Assembly (NCBI GenBank): GCA_026984775.1
Contig: JALSRM010000037.1
Span: forward strand, 1 to 49,603
DNA: 49,603 nt
Source of the DNA: Gammaproteobacteria bacterium
GTDB lineage: Bacteria; Pseudomonadota; Gammaproteobacteria; CAJXQU01
Direction of reading: 5' to 3'
In this document: piece after piece, positions 18,708-28,239 of the stretch
Numbering within the stretch: position 1 is the first letter of the stretch
How the letters are laid out: every line of letters starts with the position of its first letter
The notes under the pieces: model-generated
Database searches by the model: none
What the model was told of the DNA's origin: nothing
What the model saw: the letters and a program-made list of their open reading frames with translations, nothing else
Program-made: the position numbers and the translations under genes

Positions 18708-19842
18708 GGGTTTTGTTTATATAGTCGAGAATAAAGTCGGCGATTTGTTCGATATCATTTAGATCAATGATTGGTAAAGCAACATCGTCGGACAGTTTAT
18801 CATCCGTTGCTATGGCGATATAGCCAGTCTGTTCTGCTGAAAGACGCTGTTTACCAAGGCGAGGTCGAAAGACCTCGATTTTTGGAATGTTTTCTAGTTT
18901 GAAGCCTTCGATCAATATCAGATCAAGGTTTTCATGATCGAAATGATCAATCAGGCTCTGCAGCGTTGGCTTCTCCTGCTTATCAGGTGTTTCAACGATA
19001 TGTGCCCAACGTTGTTGTGAGCCAACGATGACTTGAGAGGCGCCTGCTTTCCGCAACTCATAGCTATCCTTACCGGGGATATCGATCTCAAAGCCATGGT
19101 GGGCATGTTTGACCAGACCAATACGCTGGCCATATTGTTTTTTCAGGACCGGGATCAGCTTTTTCAAGAGGGTTGTCTTCCCTGTGCCACTGTGTGCGGC
19201 AAAACCGATCACCGGAACGTTATGCTGTCTTTCTTTCATTCGTTGTTCTGCCTGTTCTAAATCTTGCGGCGTGTTGATGTTGATAAAGGTGTCTGGAATA
19301 TCCGAGCAGTCCACAAGGGACATGGATTGTTGTTTATACCAGGTATCGATCTTGTTATGTCCATTATCAAGGTATTTTTCAAGAGACGCCAATGTTCGGG
19401 TATGGATCAGGCCAAATACTGGCTGAAGACGATTTCCATCGTGCGCAACACAGATATCCGCCTTTGTTTGTCTACAAATATCAACAAATCGTTCAACCAA
19501 CGTCGAGGGAATAAAAGGCGAATCGCAGGGAACAATAAAAATGTGGGATGTTTCACAGTACTTCATGGCGGTTGCTATACCTGCCAAGGGGCCAGCAAAA
19601 CCATCTCTTGAATCACTGATCACAGGAAATCCCATAGACTGATAGATCTCCAGATTGCGGTTGGCATTGATGATAATGGTATCTATCTGGGTTTTAAGTT
19701 TCCTTAAGCAGTATTCGATGAGATAATGTCCAGAGAGAGGGAGAAGGGCCTTGTCACGACCCCCCATTCGGCGTGCCATTCCACCTGCCAGGATGACTCC
19801 GGTAATACTTAAAGATTGTTTACACGCATCATTTCTGGCCAT
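18697..19842 (-). CDS. mobAB: Fused MobA-MobB molybdenum cofactor protein
   Basis: A 381-residue fusion. Residues ~12-195 are MobA, the guanylyltransferase that makes Mo-bis-MGD, with the nucleotide-binding LAGGMARRMGG and the VPCDSPF motif. Residues ~205-381 are MobB, a P-loop GTP-binding adaptor, with AAHSGTGKTTLLKKL, KHAHHGFEID and LILIEGFK. The fusion occurs in other proteobacteria. It overlaps moeA by 11 bases and is divergent from the polysaccharide export gene at 19962. Its presence implies that the organism uses bis-MGD enzymes such as nitrate or formate reductases. Confidence 0.95.
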   Translation of the reverse strand: MARNDACKQSLSITGVILAGGMARRMGGRDKALLPLSGHYLIEYCLRKLKTQIDTIIINANRNLEIYQSMGFPVISDSRDGFAGPLAGIATAMKYCETSHIFIVPCDSPFIPSTLVERFVDICRQTKADICVAHDGNRLQPVFGLIHTRTLASLEKYLDNGHNKIDTWYKQQSMSLVDCSDIPDTFININTPQDLEQAEQRMKERQHNVPVIGFAAHSGTGKTTLLKKLIPVLKKQYGQRIGLVKHAHHGFEIDIPGKDSYELRKAGASQVIVGSQQRWAHIVETPDKQEKPTLQSLIDHFDHENLDLILIEGFKLENIPKIEVFRPRLGKQRLSAEQTGYIAIATDDKLSDDVALPIIDLNDIEQIADFILDYINKTHER

Positions 19843-19902
19843 GTGGTTAAATTCTACCGTCTGTTAATCATTAAATCTATTCCATAAAAGCTAAATATTG
19901 AT

Positions 19903-19908
19903 TATAAT
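19903..19908 (+). promoter_or_regulatory. Candidate -10 box upstream of the polysaccharide export cassette
   Basis: A perfect TATAAT in an AT-rich stretch 54 bases before the ATG at 19962. No good -35 box is found at the usual distance (TTCCAT at 19880-19885), so assignment is tentative. AGGAG (19951-19955) is a good Shine-Dalgarno for the downstream gene. Confidence 0.3.
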
Positions 19909-19961
19909 TTATACAGTTATATTAATATCTTGCTGCGGGATATTAACTTGAGGAGTGAACC

Positions 19962-20546
19962 ATGATAAAAAGCAAGCTGACTTCCATCCAGTTTTTCCTG
20001 ATCTTTGTGCTGACATTGACCGTTTTTGGCAATGTTCAGGCCGCAGGCAAGTCCCAATCAAAAAACTATCTCATTCAGCCCGGTGATATTTTGCATGTAT
20101 CCGTCTGGAAAGAAGAGGACCTAAATCTTGATGTACTGGTCAGACCGGATGGCCATTTCACATTTCCTTTGGCCGGTGATATCGATACCAGTGGAAAGAA
20201 CGCACAACAAATTACAAGGGAGCTGGAAAAGAGAATTGCCAAGTACATCCCGGATCCTGTGATCACAGTATCGGTGGTCCAGATTCTGGGCAATAAAATC
20301 TACGTCATTGGTAAGGTAAACAATCCTGGAGAGTTCATCATGAGCCACGATCTGGATGTTGTGCAAGCCATGAGTATGGCGGGAGGTGCATCAACCTTCG
20401 CAGGACTGAACAAAATAAAAATTCTGCGTCGTGACAAAAATGGCAAGCAAATTGCTATTCCATTCAAATATGCAGATATCGAAGCTGGCCGAAACCTTGA
20501 GCAGAATATCATTCTTCAGCCAGGAGATGTTGTCGTTGTTCCATAA
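19962..20546 (+). CDS. Wza-like polysaccharide export protein (XrtA/PEP-CTERM type)
   Basis: A 194-residue secreted protein with signal peptide (residues 1-27, ending FGNVQAAG). A Poly_export domain (IQPGDILHVSVWKEEDL to about residue 105) is followed by one SLBB-like beta-grasp segment (GNKIYVIGKVNNPGEF). Such proteins form or gate the outer-membrane channel for exopolysaccharide. The short length and single SLBB domain match the subfamily found in PEP-CTERM-associated EPS loci rather than capsule Wza, and no lipobox is present. First gene of a five-gene export cassette; spacing to the next gene is 39 bases. Confidence 0.88.
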   Translation: MIKSKLTSIQFFLIFVLTLTVFGNVQAAGKSQSKNYLIQPGDILHVSVWKEEDLNLDVLVRPDGHFTFPLAGDIDTSGKNAQQITRELEKRIAKYIPDPVITVSVVQILGNKIYVIGKVNNPGEFIMSHDLDVVQAMSMAGGASTFAGLNKIKILRRDKNGKQIAIPFKYADIEAGRNLEQNIILQPGDVVVVP

Positions 20547-20585
20547 GGCGTATAATGCCGGGGACTTTTTCCAGGGGAGAGACAG

Positions 20586-22019
20586 ATGAAAATAAAAACA
20601 GGCGTCCGATTACTTCTAGTTGCAGCTTTGCCCGTTGCAACTCAGGCAGCTGAGTATTCCGTCACTCCGTTTGCCTCTGCCAGGGTGGAGGCGGATACAA
20701 ATAAGAGATTGACGGTACTGGATTCAAAGACAACCTTTGGCACAATTCTGGAAGCCGGTGCGCTGTTGAATTATGCGACTGAAGAAACCAACATTTCTGC
20801 GACCCCTAGACTTGCAATCTCCAAATATTCTGATGATGGAACCGGGTTTGATCAGGACTCGGAAGATTATTATTTCGATTTGAGCGGTAATCATCGTTTC
20901 AATGAGCGTTGGTCTGGTGGTGCCTTTTTCAACTATTCGAATGTGGGTGTGGTAAGTAGCGAACTGGAAGATCTTGGAGTCGTCCTCGGCAATAGCAATA
21001 TCTTTTCTTCTGGTGAGATCTTTGCTCCAGAGAATTTCTCCCGACAGACTATCAGTATTGGCCCGAGCCTGACCTATATCTTTTCAGAGAAAGACACTTT
21101 CAGTTTGGGTGCCTCTTACACGGATGCTGCATACGACAGGCAGGATACAGCTTTATCTGACTATAACTCGACTTCAGTCAACTTCTCATGGACACATCAA
21201 CTGAATATAACGGACCAGTTGATTGCTACAGTTTTCATGCTGAATCAGGACTCGGATCTTAACTTTCTGGTTAGAAACAGTGTGGGGCCAAACCCGGAAT
21301 CCCTGATTGATGAGTACGATCAAATTGGCTTTACCTTGGGTTATGTCAAAAACTTCAGCGAAACGCTGCTTGGGCGTGTAAATGTCGGAATGCGGCAGAC
21401 AGATGGGAAGTTTCCGGATCTGATCGATTTTGACTTGAATCTATCTGCAGAGTCAGCAGCACTCATCAATCCAAATACGGGCTTGCCGGTAGGGGCTGTT
21501 ATCAACAGATCGGATCCTTTACTTTCCGATCAGAATTTCCTGCGGTCAAATCCAGATTTTTTGAAGAACAGCAGAACTGTCAATAGGGTATATCAACAAG
21601 GTACAGTTAATAAGTCCGGCTTGATTATTGATGCAAGTGTTGAAAAACAATTTGAAACAACAACCATTGTGGCTGGACTCAGTCGCAGTTCACTTCCTTC
21701 CGGAAGAGGGCTGACAGAACGTGACGAATTCTATATCAACGGGACACATCTTTTTTCTGATCGATTGACAGGTCGTGGCAGTTTTCGTTATTTCTCGACT
21801 CAATCTGAATCAGAGGAAACGCTTTTCACATTTGGGGGGCGTCCTACTGATCAGATACGACTCGAAGCCGGTTTCGACTGGCTCTGGACAGAATTCTGGA
21901 CTGTTTCAGGTGGTTATACTTACTCGCGTAGGAGTGCTGAAGGGTCTGATACCGCAGACGGTCATACCATTTTTCTCATGATTGGGTATAACGGAAACAA
22001 ATACGCTATATCCCGATAA
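20586..22019 (+). CDS. Outer-membrane beta-barrel protein of the EPS export cassette
   Basis: A 477-residue protein with a signal peptide (residues 1-21, ending ATQAAEYS). The remainder alternates polar and hydrophobic residues with many aromatic-ended strands, as in outer-membrane beta-barrels, ending in GYNGNKYAISR. It resembles the barrel protein found next to Wza- and Wzz-like genes in PEP-CTERM EPS loci. It probably forms an outer-membrane porin through which the polymer leaves. No enzyme motif is seen. A good GGAGAGA Shine-Dalgarno precedes the ATG. The family assignment rests on context and overall character rather than a short motif. Confidence 0.75.
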   Translation: MKIKTGVRLLLVAALPVATQAAEYSVTPFASARVEADTNKRLTVLDSKTTFGTILEAGALLNYATEETNISATPRLAISKYSDDGTGFDQDSEDYYFDLSGNHRFNERWSGGAFFNYSNVGVVSSELEDLGVVLGNSNIFSSGEIFAPENFSRQTISIGPSLTYIFSEKDTFSLGASYTDAAYDRQDTALSDYNSTSVNFSWTHQLNITDQLIATVFMLNQDSDLNFLVRNSVGPNPESLIDEYDQIGFTLGYVKNFSETLLGRVNVGMRQTDGKFPDLIDFDLNLSAESAALINPNTGLPVGAVINRSDPLLSDQNFLRSNPDFLKNSRTVNRVYQQGTVNKSGLIIDASVEKQFETTTIVAGLSRSSLPSGRGLTERDEFYINGTHLFSDRLTGRGSFRYFSTQSESEETLFTFGGRPTDQIRLEAGFDWLWTEFWTVSGGYTYSRRSAEGSDTADGHTIFLMIGYNGNKYAISR

Positions 22020-22316
22020 CCGTTTTGCCATGGTAGGGGAGGGCTCATGGTGTCAAGGCAACATATATTATTCATTGATTGGTAACAATTATTGTCATTG
22101 ACGTAACAGATACTGACACAATGAATGGTTTTGATATCGTAAACTGGCATTGATTTACTCTCTTGTATGCTGACTGTAAAGGTGAGAATCAGTGAACTGT
22201 TTCACGGATTGGAGCCTTAACTGTGTTGAAATACAAGTCTGTATGCTAGAAACGATAAAATTTATTCACGTTTATTGAAAAACAATTGCGTCCATAACCG
22301 CAGCATATCTAACAAA
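22020..22316 (+). promoter_or_regulatory. Intergenic region with inverted repeats before the chain-length gene
   Basis: This 297-base gap breaks the export cassette and has no convincing gene. ATTCATTG (22070-22077) is complementary to CAATGAAT (22119-22126), and TGTCA (22093-22097) to TGACA (22114-22118), giving an interrupted nested stem. ACAATTATTGT (22085-22095) is a near-perfect palindrome. These may be an operator or leader structure. No sigma54 promoter with correct GG-N10-GC spacing was found. Confidence 0.3.
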
Positions 22317-24104
22317 ATGGAAGAAGTTTACGAAAAAAGCCTGGTAGATTATCTTAAAATTCTGCAGCGCAGGAAAGGCCTGTTTTTGGCTGTCATGGCA
22401 ATCATCTTAGGAGCGAGTATTATACTGGCTTTGACCTTACCCGCAGTTTATCGATCCACAGCGACGATTCTTATCGAACAGCAGGAGGTACCTCAGGATT
22501 TTGTTCGAAGTCTGGTGACCAGTTTTGCAGAACAGCGTATCCAGGTGATCAAACAGAAAATTCTTTCAACCAAGAATCTGGTCAAGCTCATTGATAAATA
22601 TGACCTGTACAGAAAGGATCGAAAAATCAGTTCAATGGACAAGATTGTTGACAAAATGCGTGAAAATATTGGCGTGGAAATGCTCAGTGCCGATGTGATC
22701 GATCCACGCAGTGGCAGCGCACGCCGTGCAACGATTGCATTTCAGGTTTCCTTTTCCGATGAATCACCCAAGATTTCCCAGAGTATTACCAATGAATTGG
22801 TAACTCTCTTTTTGAACGAAAATCTAAAAAATCGCTCTGAAACTGCAGTAGCGGTTTCAGCATTCCTTTCCGAAGAAGCCAAAAAACTGGAAAAAACCAT
22901 CTCCGATCTGGAAAGTAAACTTGCCAAATTCAAAGAAAAGAATGCCAAGAATTTGCCTGAACTGGCAACCCTAAACCTGCAGATGATGAATCGTATCGAC
23001 AGTGAAATCATCGAAACCAAAAGAGCGATTGCCGATCTGGAAGAAAGAAAAGTCTATCTTGCAGCAGAACTTTCTCAACAACCTGAAGTAATTGAAGAAC
23101 AATTTGCCAACCCGAATTACCGGGCGCCCGTCTATTCACAAGCATCTGAATTTGATCCGGATTCACGTTTGGAAGCGCTTCAGGCTGAATATACTGCTGC
23201 CATTGCAAAATATTCACCGAGTCATCCAGATGTTCAGCGTTTGAAAAGAGAGATTGAATCATTGCAGGCTCAAACAGGAGGGGCTGGATCAACCGTACTG
23301 ATTGATACCAAAATTGCTGAACTTCAAGCACAACTGGCAAGTGCTCGCGAAAGATATTCCGCAAATCACCCGGATATAAAACGGCTTGAGCGGGAACTCT
23401 CTGTTCTCAAGCGCCAGAAATCTTCAAAATCGCCCCCCCGTGCAACGAGAAAACAACTGCCTTTTTACATCAAGACGCGTAAAAATCCTGCTTATGTTCA
23501 GCTAAAAGCACAGTATGAGGCAGCGGAAACAGAGATAGGTACATTACGCGAAAAGTTAAAAATACTAGAAAAGAAATATACGGATTATTCAGCTCGACTG
23601 GCCCAGACCCCACAAGTGGAGCGAGAATATAAAAATCTCGTCAGAGATTATGAAGCAGCACGTAAAAAATATCAGGATATCACAGAGAAAGAGCTTGAAG
23701 CACAGCTTTCTCAATCACTTGAGTCCGATCGAAAAGGAGAGCGTTTTTCTCTGATTGAACCGCCGATCTTGCCGGAAGAGCCATACAAACCCAATCGTAT
23801 TGGAATATTCTTTCTGGGGTTGGTCTTGTCAATTGCAGGGGGGCTCGGTGCTGTCGGTATCGCTGAAGTCATGAATGACTCAATACGGGGTAGGTATGAT
23901 GTGCTGGAGGCTGTCGGAGACGTACCCCTTGCAGTCATACCCTATATCGTTACAGCTGCTGATAGAAGGAAGAAAATTTTACATCGGAGCTTAATGTCAT
24001 TTGGGGTTTTGATGGCAATTGCTATCGGGGCCGTAGTGATACATTTCTATTTGATGCCACTCGATGTGTTGTGGTTTAAGGCTCTGAGAAGACTCGGCTT
24101 ATAG
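22317..24104 (+). CDS. Wzz/GumC-type polysaccharide chain-length determinant
   Basis: Read from the ATG at 22317 it has 595 residues; an in-frame TTG at 22275 would add 14. Neither start has a clear Shine-Dalgarno. A Wzz domain lies at the N-terminus with helix 1 at about 20-41. A long periplasmic coiled coil follows (about 170-460), with a duplicated segment YSPSHPDVQRL and YSANHPDIKRL. Further helices lie at about 494-517 and 557-580, with a proline-rich PPILPEEPYKPN before the first of them. It should sit in the inner membrane, set polymer length and interact with the BY-kinase encoded next. This is the type found in PEP-CTERM EPS loci. Confidence 0.9.
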   Translation: MEEVYEKSLVDYLKILQRRKGLFLAVMAIILGASIILALTLPAVYRSTATILIEQQEVPQDFVRSLVTSFAEQRIQVIKQKILSTKNLVKLIDKYDLYRKDRKISSMDKIVDKMRENIGVEMLSADVIDPRSGSARRATIAFQVSFSDESPKISQSITNELVTLFLNENLKNRSETAVAVSAFLSEEAKKLEKTISDLESKLAKFKEKNAKNLPELATLNLQMMNRIDSEIIETKRAIADLEERKVYLAAELSQQPEVIEEQFANPNYRAPVYSQASEFDPDSRLEALQAEYTAAIAKYSPSHPDVQRLKREIESLQAQTGGAGSTVLIDTKIAELQAQLASARERYSANHPDIKRLERELSVLKRQKSSKSPPRATRKQLPFYIKTRKNPAYVQLKAQYEAAETEIGTLREKLKILEKKYTDYSARLAQTPQVEREYKNLVRDYEAARKKYQDITEKELEAQLSQSLESDRKGERFSLIEPPILPEEPYKPNRIGIFFLGLVLSIAGGLGAVGIAEVMNDSIRGRYDVLEAVGDVPLAVIPYIVTAADRRKKILHRSLMSFGVLMAIAIGAVVIHFYLMPLDVLWFKALRRLGL

Positions 24105-24135
24105 TATCCAGAGATAGTATTTCAGGAATTATTTT

Positions 24136-24957
24136 ATGGAAAGAATTAAACAGGCACTCGCACGAGCAAGGCAGGAACAGCAGCAAGGAAAGAAGATACT
24201 TCTTGCGGAAGTAAAGAAACATCCTGCCTTACAGAAACCTGATCTGAATTTTAAGTACACTCAGACAAAAATAATAGAAACCGATCCAAAAATCCTAGAG
24301 AAAAACAGGATACTCTTTGACAGGTCAAATGACAGAGCACTGGCCGCCTATAAATTGCTCAGGACACAGATCGAGCAAAGAATGTTAGCAAGAAACTGGA
24401 GTACTCTGGCAATTACCAGTCCGGGTCCCGATCATGGTAAGTCACTGACCAGTATCAATCTCGCTATCAGTCTCGCAAGAACACATCATCATACAGTTCT
24501 ACTGGTTGACCTCGATCTGAGAAAACCGACCATACACAGATACTTCGGATTTACGCCAAAAAAAGGTATTCATGAAGTATTGATGGAGAAGGTACCTTTG
24601 TCAGAAATTTTGTTTAATCCAGGAATTGAAAGACTGGTTGTTGCACCAGGGCATGATACTGTCTTTAACTCATCGGAAATACTTGCATCACCAGATATGA
24701 GAGATTTCGTTCATGAAGTCAAGCATCGGTATCCTGCACGATATGTGATTTTTGATCTGCCACCGGTACTGGCAACAGATGATGCAATGGCATTTTCACC
24801 CTATGTAGATACCACTCTCCTTGTTCTGGAAGACGGTGTGACGACAAAGGACCAGTTGAAACAGACAATGGAAATGCTCAAGGGCGTGAATATTATTGGC
24901 ACGGTTCTGAATAAATCTGAAAATATGAAAGGAAGTTACTATTATTACTATTATTAG
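24136..24957 (+). CDS. Cytoplasmic BY-type tyrosine autokinase with six-tyrosine tail
   Basis: A 273-residue CpsD/CapB-like kinase. Walker A is GPDHGKS (97-103), Walker A' VLLVDLDLRKP (121-131) and Walker B VIFDLPP with D207. The C-terminus ends in six consecutive tyrosines (268-273), the usual autophosphorylation cluster. In such systems the separate transmembrane activator is the Wzz-like protein encoded just upstream, and cycles of phosphorylation control polymer assembly and export. It corresponds to the tyrosine kinase subfamily of PEP-CTERM EPS loci. A 174-base gap separates it from the ATPase gene; that gap contains the inverted repeat TGCCAC/GTGGCA (25019-25041). Confidence 0.92.
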   Translation: MERIKQALARARQEQQQGKKILLAEVKKHPALQKPDLNFKYTQTKIIETDPKILEKNRILFDRSNDRALAAYKLLRTQIEQRMLARNWSTLAITSPGPDHGKSLTSINLAISLARTHHHTVLLVDLDLRKPTIHRYFGFTPKKGIHEVLMEKVPLSEILFNPGIERLVVAPGHDTVFNSSEILASPDMRDFVHEVKHRYPARYVIFDLPPVLATDDAMAFSPYVDTTLLVLEDGVTTKDQLKQTMEMLKGVNIIGTVLNKSENMKGSYYYYYY

Positions 24958-25131
24958 ACTCAATGATGCCGAGGTCGTGCCAACAATGACGAACAATACG
25001 AATACTGCAACAATCCTATGCCACTGGTGAGTCTGGTGGCACCCGATGTTTGTGGAATGGAGAAATGGGATTGATACAAGATAGATCAATTCCTGAGATT
25101 AACGAAAACTGTTAAAAGGCAGGATCTATTT

Positions 25132-26070
25132 ATGTACGAACAATTTTTTGGGTTCAGAGAAAAACCGTTCTCACTACTCCCTGATCCCGATTTTCTCTAT
25201 TTAGGCAACAAACACAGTATGGCTTTGGCCTTATTGCAATATGCCATTCTCAATCAAATTATGGTGACCGTACTGAGTGGTGAGATCGGTTCGGGAAAAA
25301 CTACACTTATTAGACACATCCTCAATCAATTGGGAGATGATGTAAATATAGGTCTAATCTCCAATACACATAGAAATTTCGGCGAGCTGATTCAGTGGGT
25401 ATGCCTTGCGTTCGGACTTCCTGTTGAAGGAAAAGACAAGATCACATTGTATCAGGATTTTTATGAACATCTGATCGAAGAGTATTCCATGGGAAGACGT
25501 TCTATTCTTATTATTGACGAGGCCCAGAATTTGGATATTGAGGCTCTTGAGGAACTTAGGCTTCTTACCAATATTAATGCTGACAAGGACAATGTTCTTC
25601 AGCTGGTTTTGATTGGTCAACCTGAACTTCGACAAAAACTGAAACTTCCAGGTCTCGAGCAATTCATGCAACGAGTAGGTGTCGCCTATCATTTAAAACC
25701 CTTGGGCAGAGAAGAGACAGATCACTATATCCGTCATCGGCTCAAGAGTGTTGGTGGTGATCCTGATTTGTTTGAACCGGTGGCTCTCCGTTTCATTCAT
25801 CATCAGAGTGGTGGTATCCCACGACTTATCAATGTTCTCTGTGACTCCGCTTTGGTCTACGCTTATGGTGAAAGAAGAAAGCGTATTGATGTAGGTCTGG
25901 TACACCAGGTTGTTCAGGACAAGATAAAGACCGGATTACTTGCAACCAGGAAACATTACACAACGACAACAGAGCCACCAAAAGAAGCGGTAAAGTCCAG
26001 GAAGTCGGAATCAGAGCAATCTAAGAAAGAAAAAGTCATTCCTGGTTCATTCTCTCTCAATAAGAGATAA
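25132..26070 (+). CDS. ExeA/GspA-like secretion ATPase of PEP-CTERM EPS type
   Basis: A 312-residue AAA-type ATPase. It begins with the family signature MYEQFFGFREKPFSL. Walker A is GEIGSGKT (50-57), Walker B ILIIDEAQNL with D129-E130, and a later GIPRLINVLCD motif matches the C-terminal lid. Related proteins are the XrtA-locus ATPase and the ExeA/GspA protein. It lacks the C-terminal peptidoglycan-binding domain of ExeA; the last ~45 residues are lysine/serine-rich and probably disordered. Its exact role in export is unknown. Last intact gene of the cassette. Confidence 0.9.
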   Translation: MYEQFFGFREKPFSLLPDPDFLYLGNKHSMALALLQYAILNQIMVTVLSGEIGSGKTTLIRHILNQLGDDVNIGLISNTHRNFGELIQWVCLAFGLPVEGKDKITLYQDFYEHLIEEYSMGRRSILIIDEAQNLDIEALEELRLLTNINADKDNVLQLVLIGQPELRQKLKLPGLEQFMQRVGVAYHLKPLGREETDHYIRHRLKSVGGDPDLFEPVALRFIHHQSGGIPRLINVLCDSALVYAYGERRKRIDVGLVHQVVQDKIKTGLLATRKHYTTTTEPPKEAVKSRKSESEQSKKEKVIPGSFSLNKR

Positions 26071-26199
26071 GGCCTGCTCTATTAAGGTATTACATTGTGT
26101 AACCTGAAGGTTAATTCCTTTTGGGATACTGTCATAATGCACGCCTGATCGTTACAATAACGAGATGATCCGTCTTGTTATCCTAAGAGTTAACCCTTT

Positions 26200-26582
26200 A
26201 TGAAACACTTCTTTGTATTGGGTTCGATGACATTGCTTTTTTCCAGTGAGTTTATTTTCCGACGAGGCAAATGTACTCAAGGGAGAAGCAAGTCACTCGT
26301 TTGATGATGTCTATGACTTTAGTAGTTACCGTAGAGCATAATGACGGAGGATGGGATCATTGCGTGAATGGCATGGAGGTTCTCGCTACTGATGGCGAAT
26401 TGGTTGCAAGACGAATCCTCAGGCATCCTCGCACGGGCCAAAATTTATACACTCACTTGTTGACGGTGAAGGTACCTGCATATACTGATAAAGTCGTTAT
26501 TAGACCAGATGACAGCATCTACAGATATCGTGACCTCGAAAAGGCTGTAATTATTCCTAACCCTGACGCCTCTAACCCATAA
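26200..26582 (+). pseudogene. Small secreted-protein gene broken by two frameshifts
   Basis: The N-terminus (26200-26253) reads as a signal peptide, MKHFFVLGSMTLLFSS. A second frame, 26255-26323, continues with FSDEANVLKGEASHSF and VYDFS. A third, 26325-26579, gives VTVEHNDGGWDHC and RRILRHPRTGQ. Removing one A at 26254 and one at 26324 would join all three into a single protein of about 126 residues. The joined product resembles small secreted proteins of unknown function with a V.H.D.GWDHYA core, from memory. No known activity. It could be real decay or sequencing error. It sits between the export cassette and rarA. Confidence 0.6.
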
Positions 26583-26585
26583 GCT

Positions 26586-27872
26586 GTGAAGAACTCGACC
26601 GAATATCGCCCTTTAGCAGACCGAATGCGTCCCCAAACGATTGAAGAAATTATCGGTCAGGAACATCTGCTGGGTGATAAAAAGCCATTGAGGCTTGCGG
26701 TCGAAGCCGGGCGTTTACATTCCATGGTCTTTTGGGGGCCACCTGGAACTGGAAAGACTACCCTCGCAAGAGTGGTGGCAGAAAGTACCGACGCAGAGTT
26801 TCTGACATTGTCTGCTGTATTGGGTGGAGTAAAAGAGATCAGAGCTGCAATTGATCAAGCAAAACAGATCCGGCAAAACTTCGATAAAAGTACGATATTG
26901 TTTGTCGATGAGGTACATCGTTTCAACAAGGCGCAACAGGATGCATTTCTTCCTCATATTGAAGACGGGACAATCACTTTTATAGGTGCAACGACAGAAA
27001 ACCCGTCCTTTGAGCTGAACAATGCATTATTGTCACGCGTCCGTGTCTATATTCTCAAAACTCTGAAGCCCGAACATATTCGGCAGATCGTCGATATTAC
27101 ATTGGAAAAACTCGGAATGGGGATGCCAGGTAACCTGCGCAATATGCTTGTTCATGCGGCAGATGGTGATGCAAGAAGAGTTCTGAACCTGCTCGAAATT
27201 GCATCCGATCTAATCGAAGATGACCAGATTGGTGAAGAGCATCTTGAACAAATTCTTGGGGCTGGAAGGGTACGACGTTTCGACAAAGGGGGAGACGTCT
27301 TTTACGATCAGATCTCGGCTCTGCACAAATCAGTCCGGGGATCATGTCCAGATGCCGCCTTGTACTGGTTCGCTCGAATGATCGACGGTGGTTGCGACCC
27401 GCTCTATATCGCCAGGCGAGTGGTAAGGATTGCTTCAGAAGATGTAGGCAATGCTGACCCTAGGGCATTAAGAATTGCGCTGGACGCCTGGGAGACACAG
27501 GAAAGACTGGGAAGTCCTGAAGGTGAACTTGCTATTGCCCAGGCAATTTCCTATCTGGCTGTGGCGCCAAAAAGTAATGCCGTCTACAAGGCCTGGAAAC
27601 TAGCCCTGGCAGATGCTTCTCAAGAGGGATCGCTGGATGTTCCTTTGCACCTCAGGAATGCACCGACAAAACTGATGGAATCCATGGATTATGGTAAGGG
27701 TTATCGCTATGCACACGATGAGCCTGACGCCTATGCAGCAGGAGAGAACTACTTTCCTGAAGCATTAAAGGCCAGACAATATTATAATCCTGTACTCAGA
27801 GGGCTTGAGATTAAAATCTCGGAAAAACTTGCCCGCCTGAGAGATTTGGACAGGAAAAAGAATAATCAATGA
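26586..27872 (+). CDS. rarA: Replication-associated recombination protein A (RarA/MgsA)
   Basis: A 428-residue clamp-loader-like AAA+ ATPase. Walker A is GPPGTGKT (51-58), Walker [21 protein letters not shown], sensor 1 [18 protein letters not shown]. The C-terminal part carries the tetramerisation domain typical of MgsA ([21 protein letters not shown]). It acts at stalled replication forks and single-strand ends. The GTG start at 26586 is 4 bases after the broken gene. It overlaps crcB by 4 bases (ATGA) and the set rarA-crcB-DUF190-serS is probably one transcript; rarA next to serS is a common gammaproteobacterial arrangement. Confidence 0.95.
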   Translation: MKNSTEYRPLADRMRPQTIEEIIGQEHLLGDKKPLRLAVEAGRLHSMVFWGPPGTGKTTLARVVAESTDAEFLTLSAVLGGVKEIRAAIDQAKQIRQNFDKSTILFVDEVHRFNKAQQDAFLPHIEDGTITFIGATTENPSFELNNALLSRVRVYILKTLKPEHIRQIVDITLEKLGMGMPGNLRNMLVHAADGDARRVLNLLEIASDLIEDDQIGEEHLEQILGAGRVRRFDKGGDVFYDQISALHKSVRGSCPDAALYWFARMIDGGCDPLYIARRVVRIASEDVGNADPRALRIALDAWETQERLGSPEGELAIAQAISYLAVAPKSNAVYKAWKLALADASQEGSLDVPLHLRNAPTKLMESMDYGKGYRYAHDEPDAYAAGENYFPEALKARQYYNPVLRGLEIKISEKLARLRDLDRKKNNQ

Positions 27873-28239
27873 TGCAACTGATCACGATCGCTATCGGCGG
27901 GGCCATCGGTGCTGTCATGCGCTTTTCTGTCTCTAATGGTGTTTATACCTTGATGGGCCGGGGCTTCCCTTGGGGTACACTGACTGTTAATGTTATTGGC
28001 TCACTTGCTATGGGTTTCCTTTATGTAATGTTTGTAGAACGTATGGCTGTAAGTGGTGAGATGCGCTCATTGATACTAATTGGTTTGCTCGGTGCATTTA
28101 CGACTTTTTCAACCTTTTCAATCGAAACACTGAATCTGATCGAGGCAGGTGATTTGTTTCAGGCCGTGCTCAATATTTTCCTGAGTGTTATTTGTTGTAT
28201 TGCAGCCTGCTGGGCTGGCCTGGTAATAGGACGTCAGTT

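Noticed and set aside
22142-22160. TGGCAT-TGATTTACT as a sigma54 promoter before the chain-length gene
   Set aside because: The GG-N10-GC spacing required for sigma54 is not met; CT stands at the -12 position.
25035-25055. TGGCACCCGATGTTTGT as a sigma54 promoter before the ATPase gene
   Set aside because: The -12 TTG is two bases too far from the -24 element.
27841-27890. Fluoride riboswitch before crcB
   Set aside because: crcB overlaps rarA by four bases and no room or conserved motif for the aptamer is seen.
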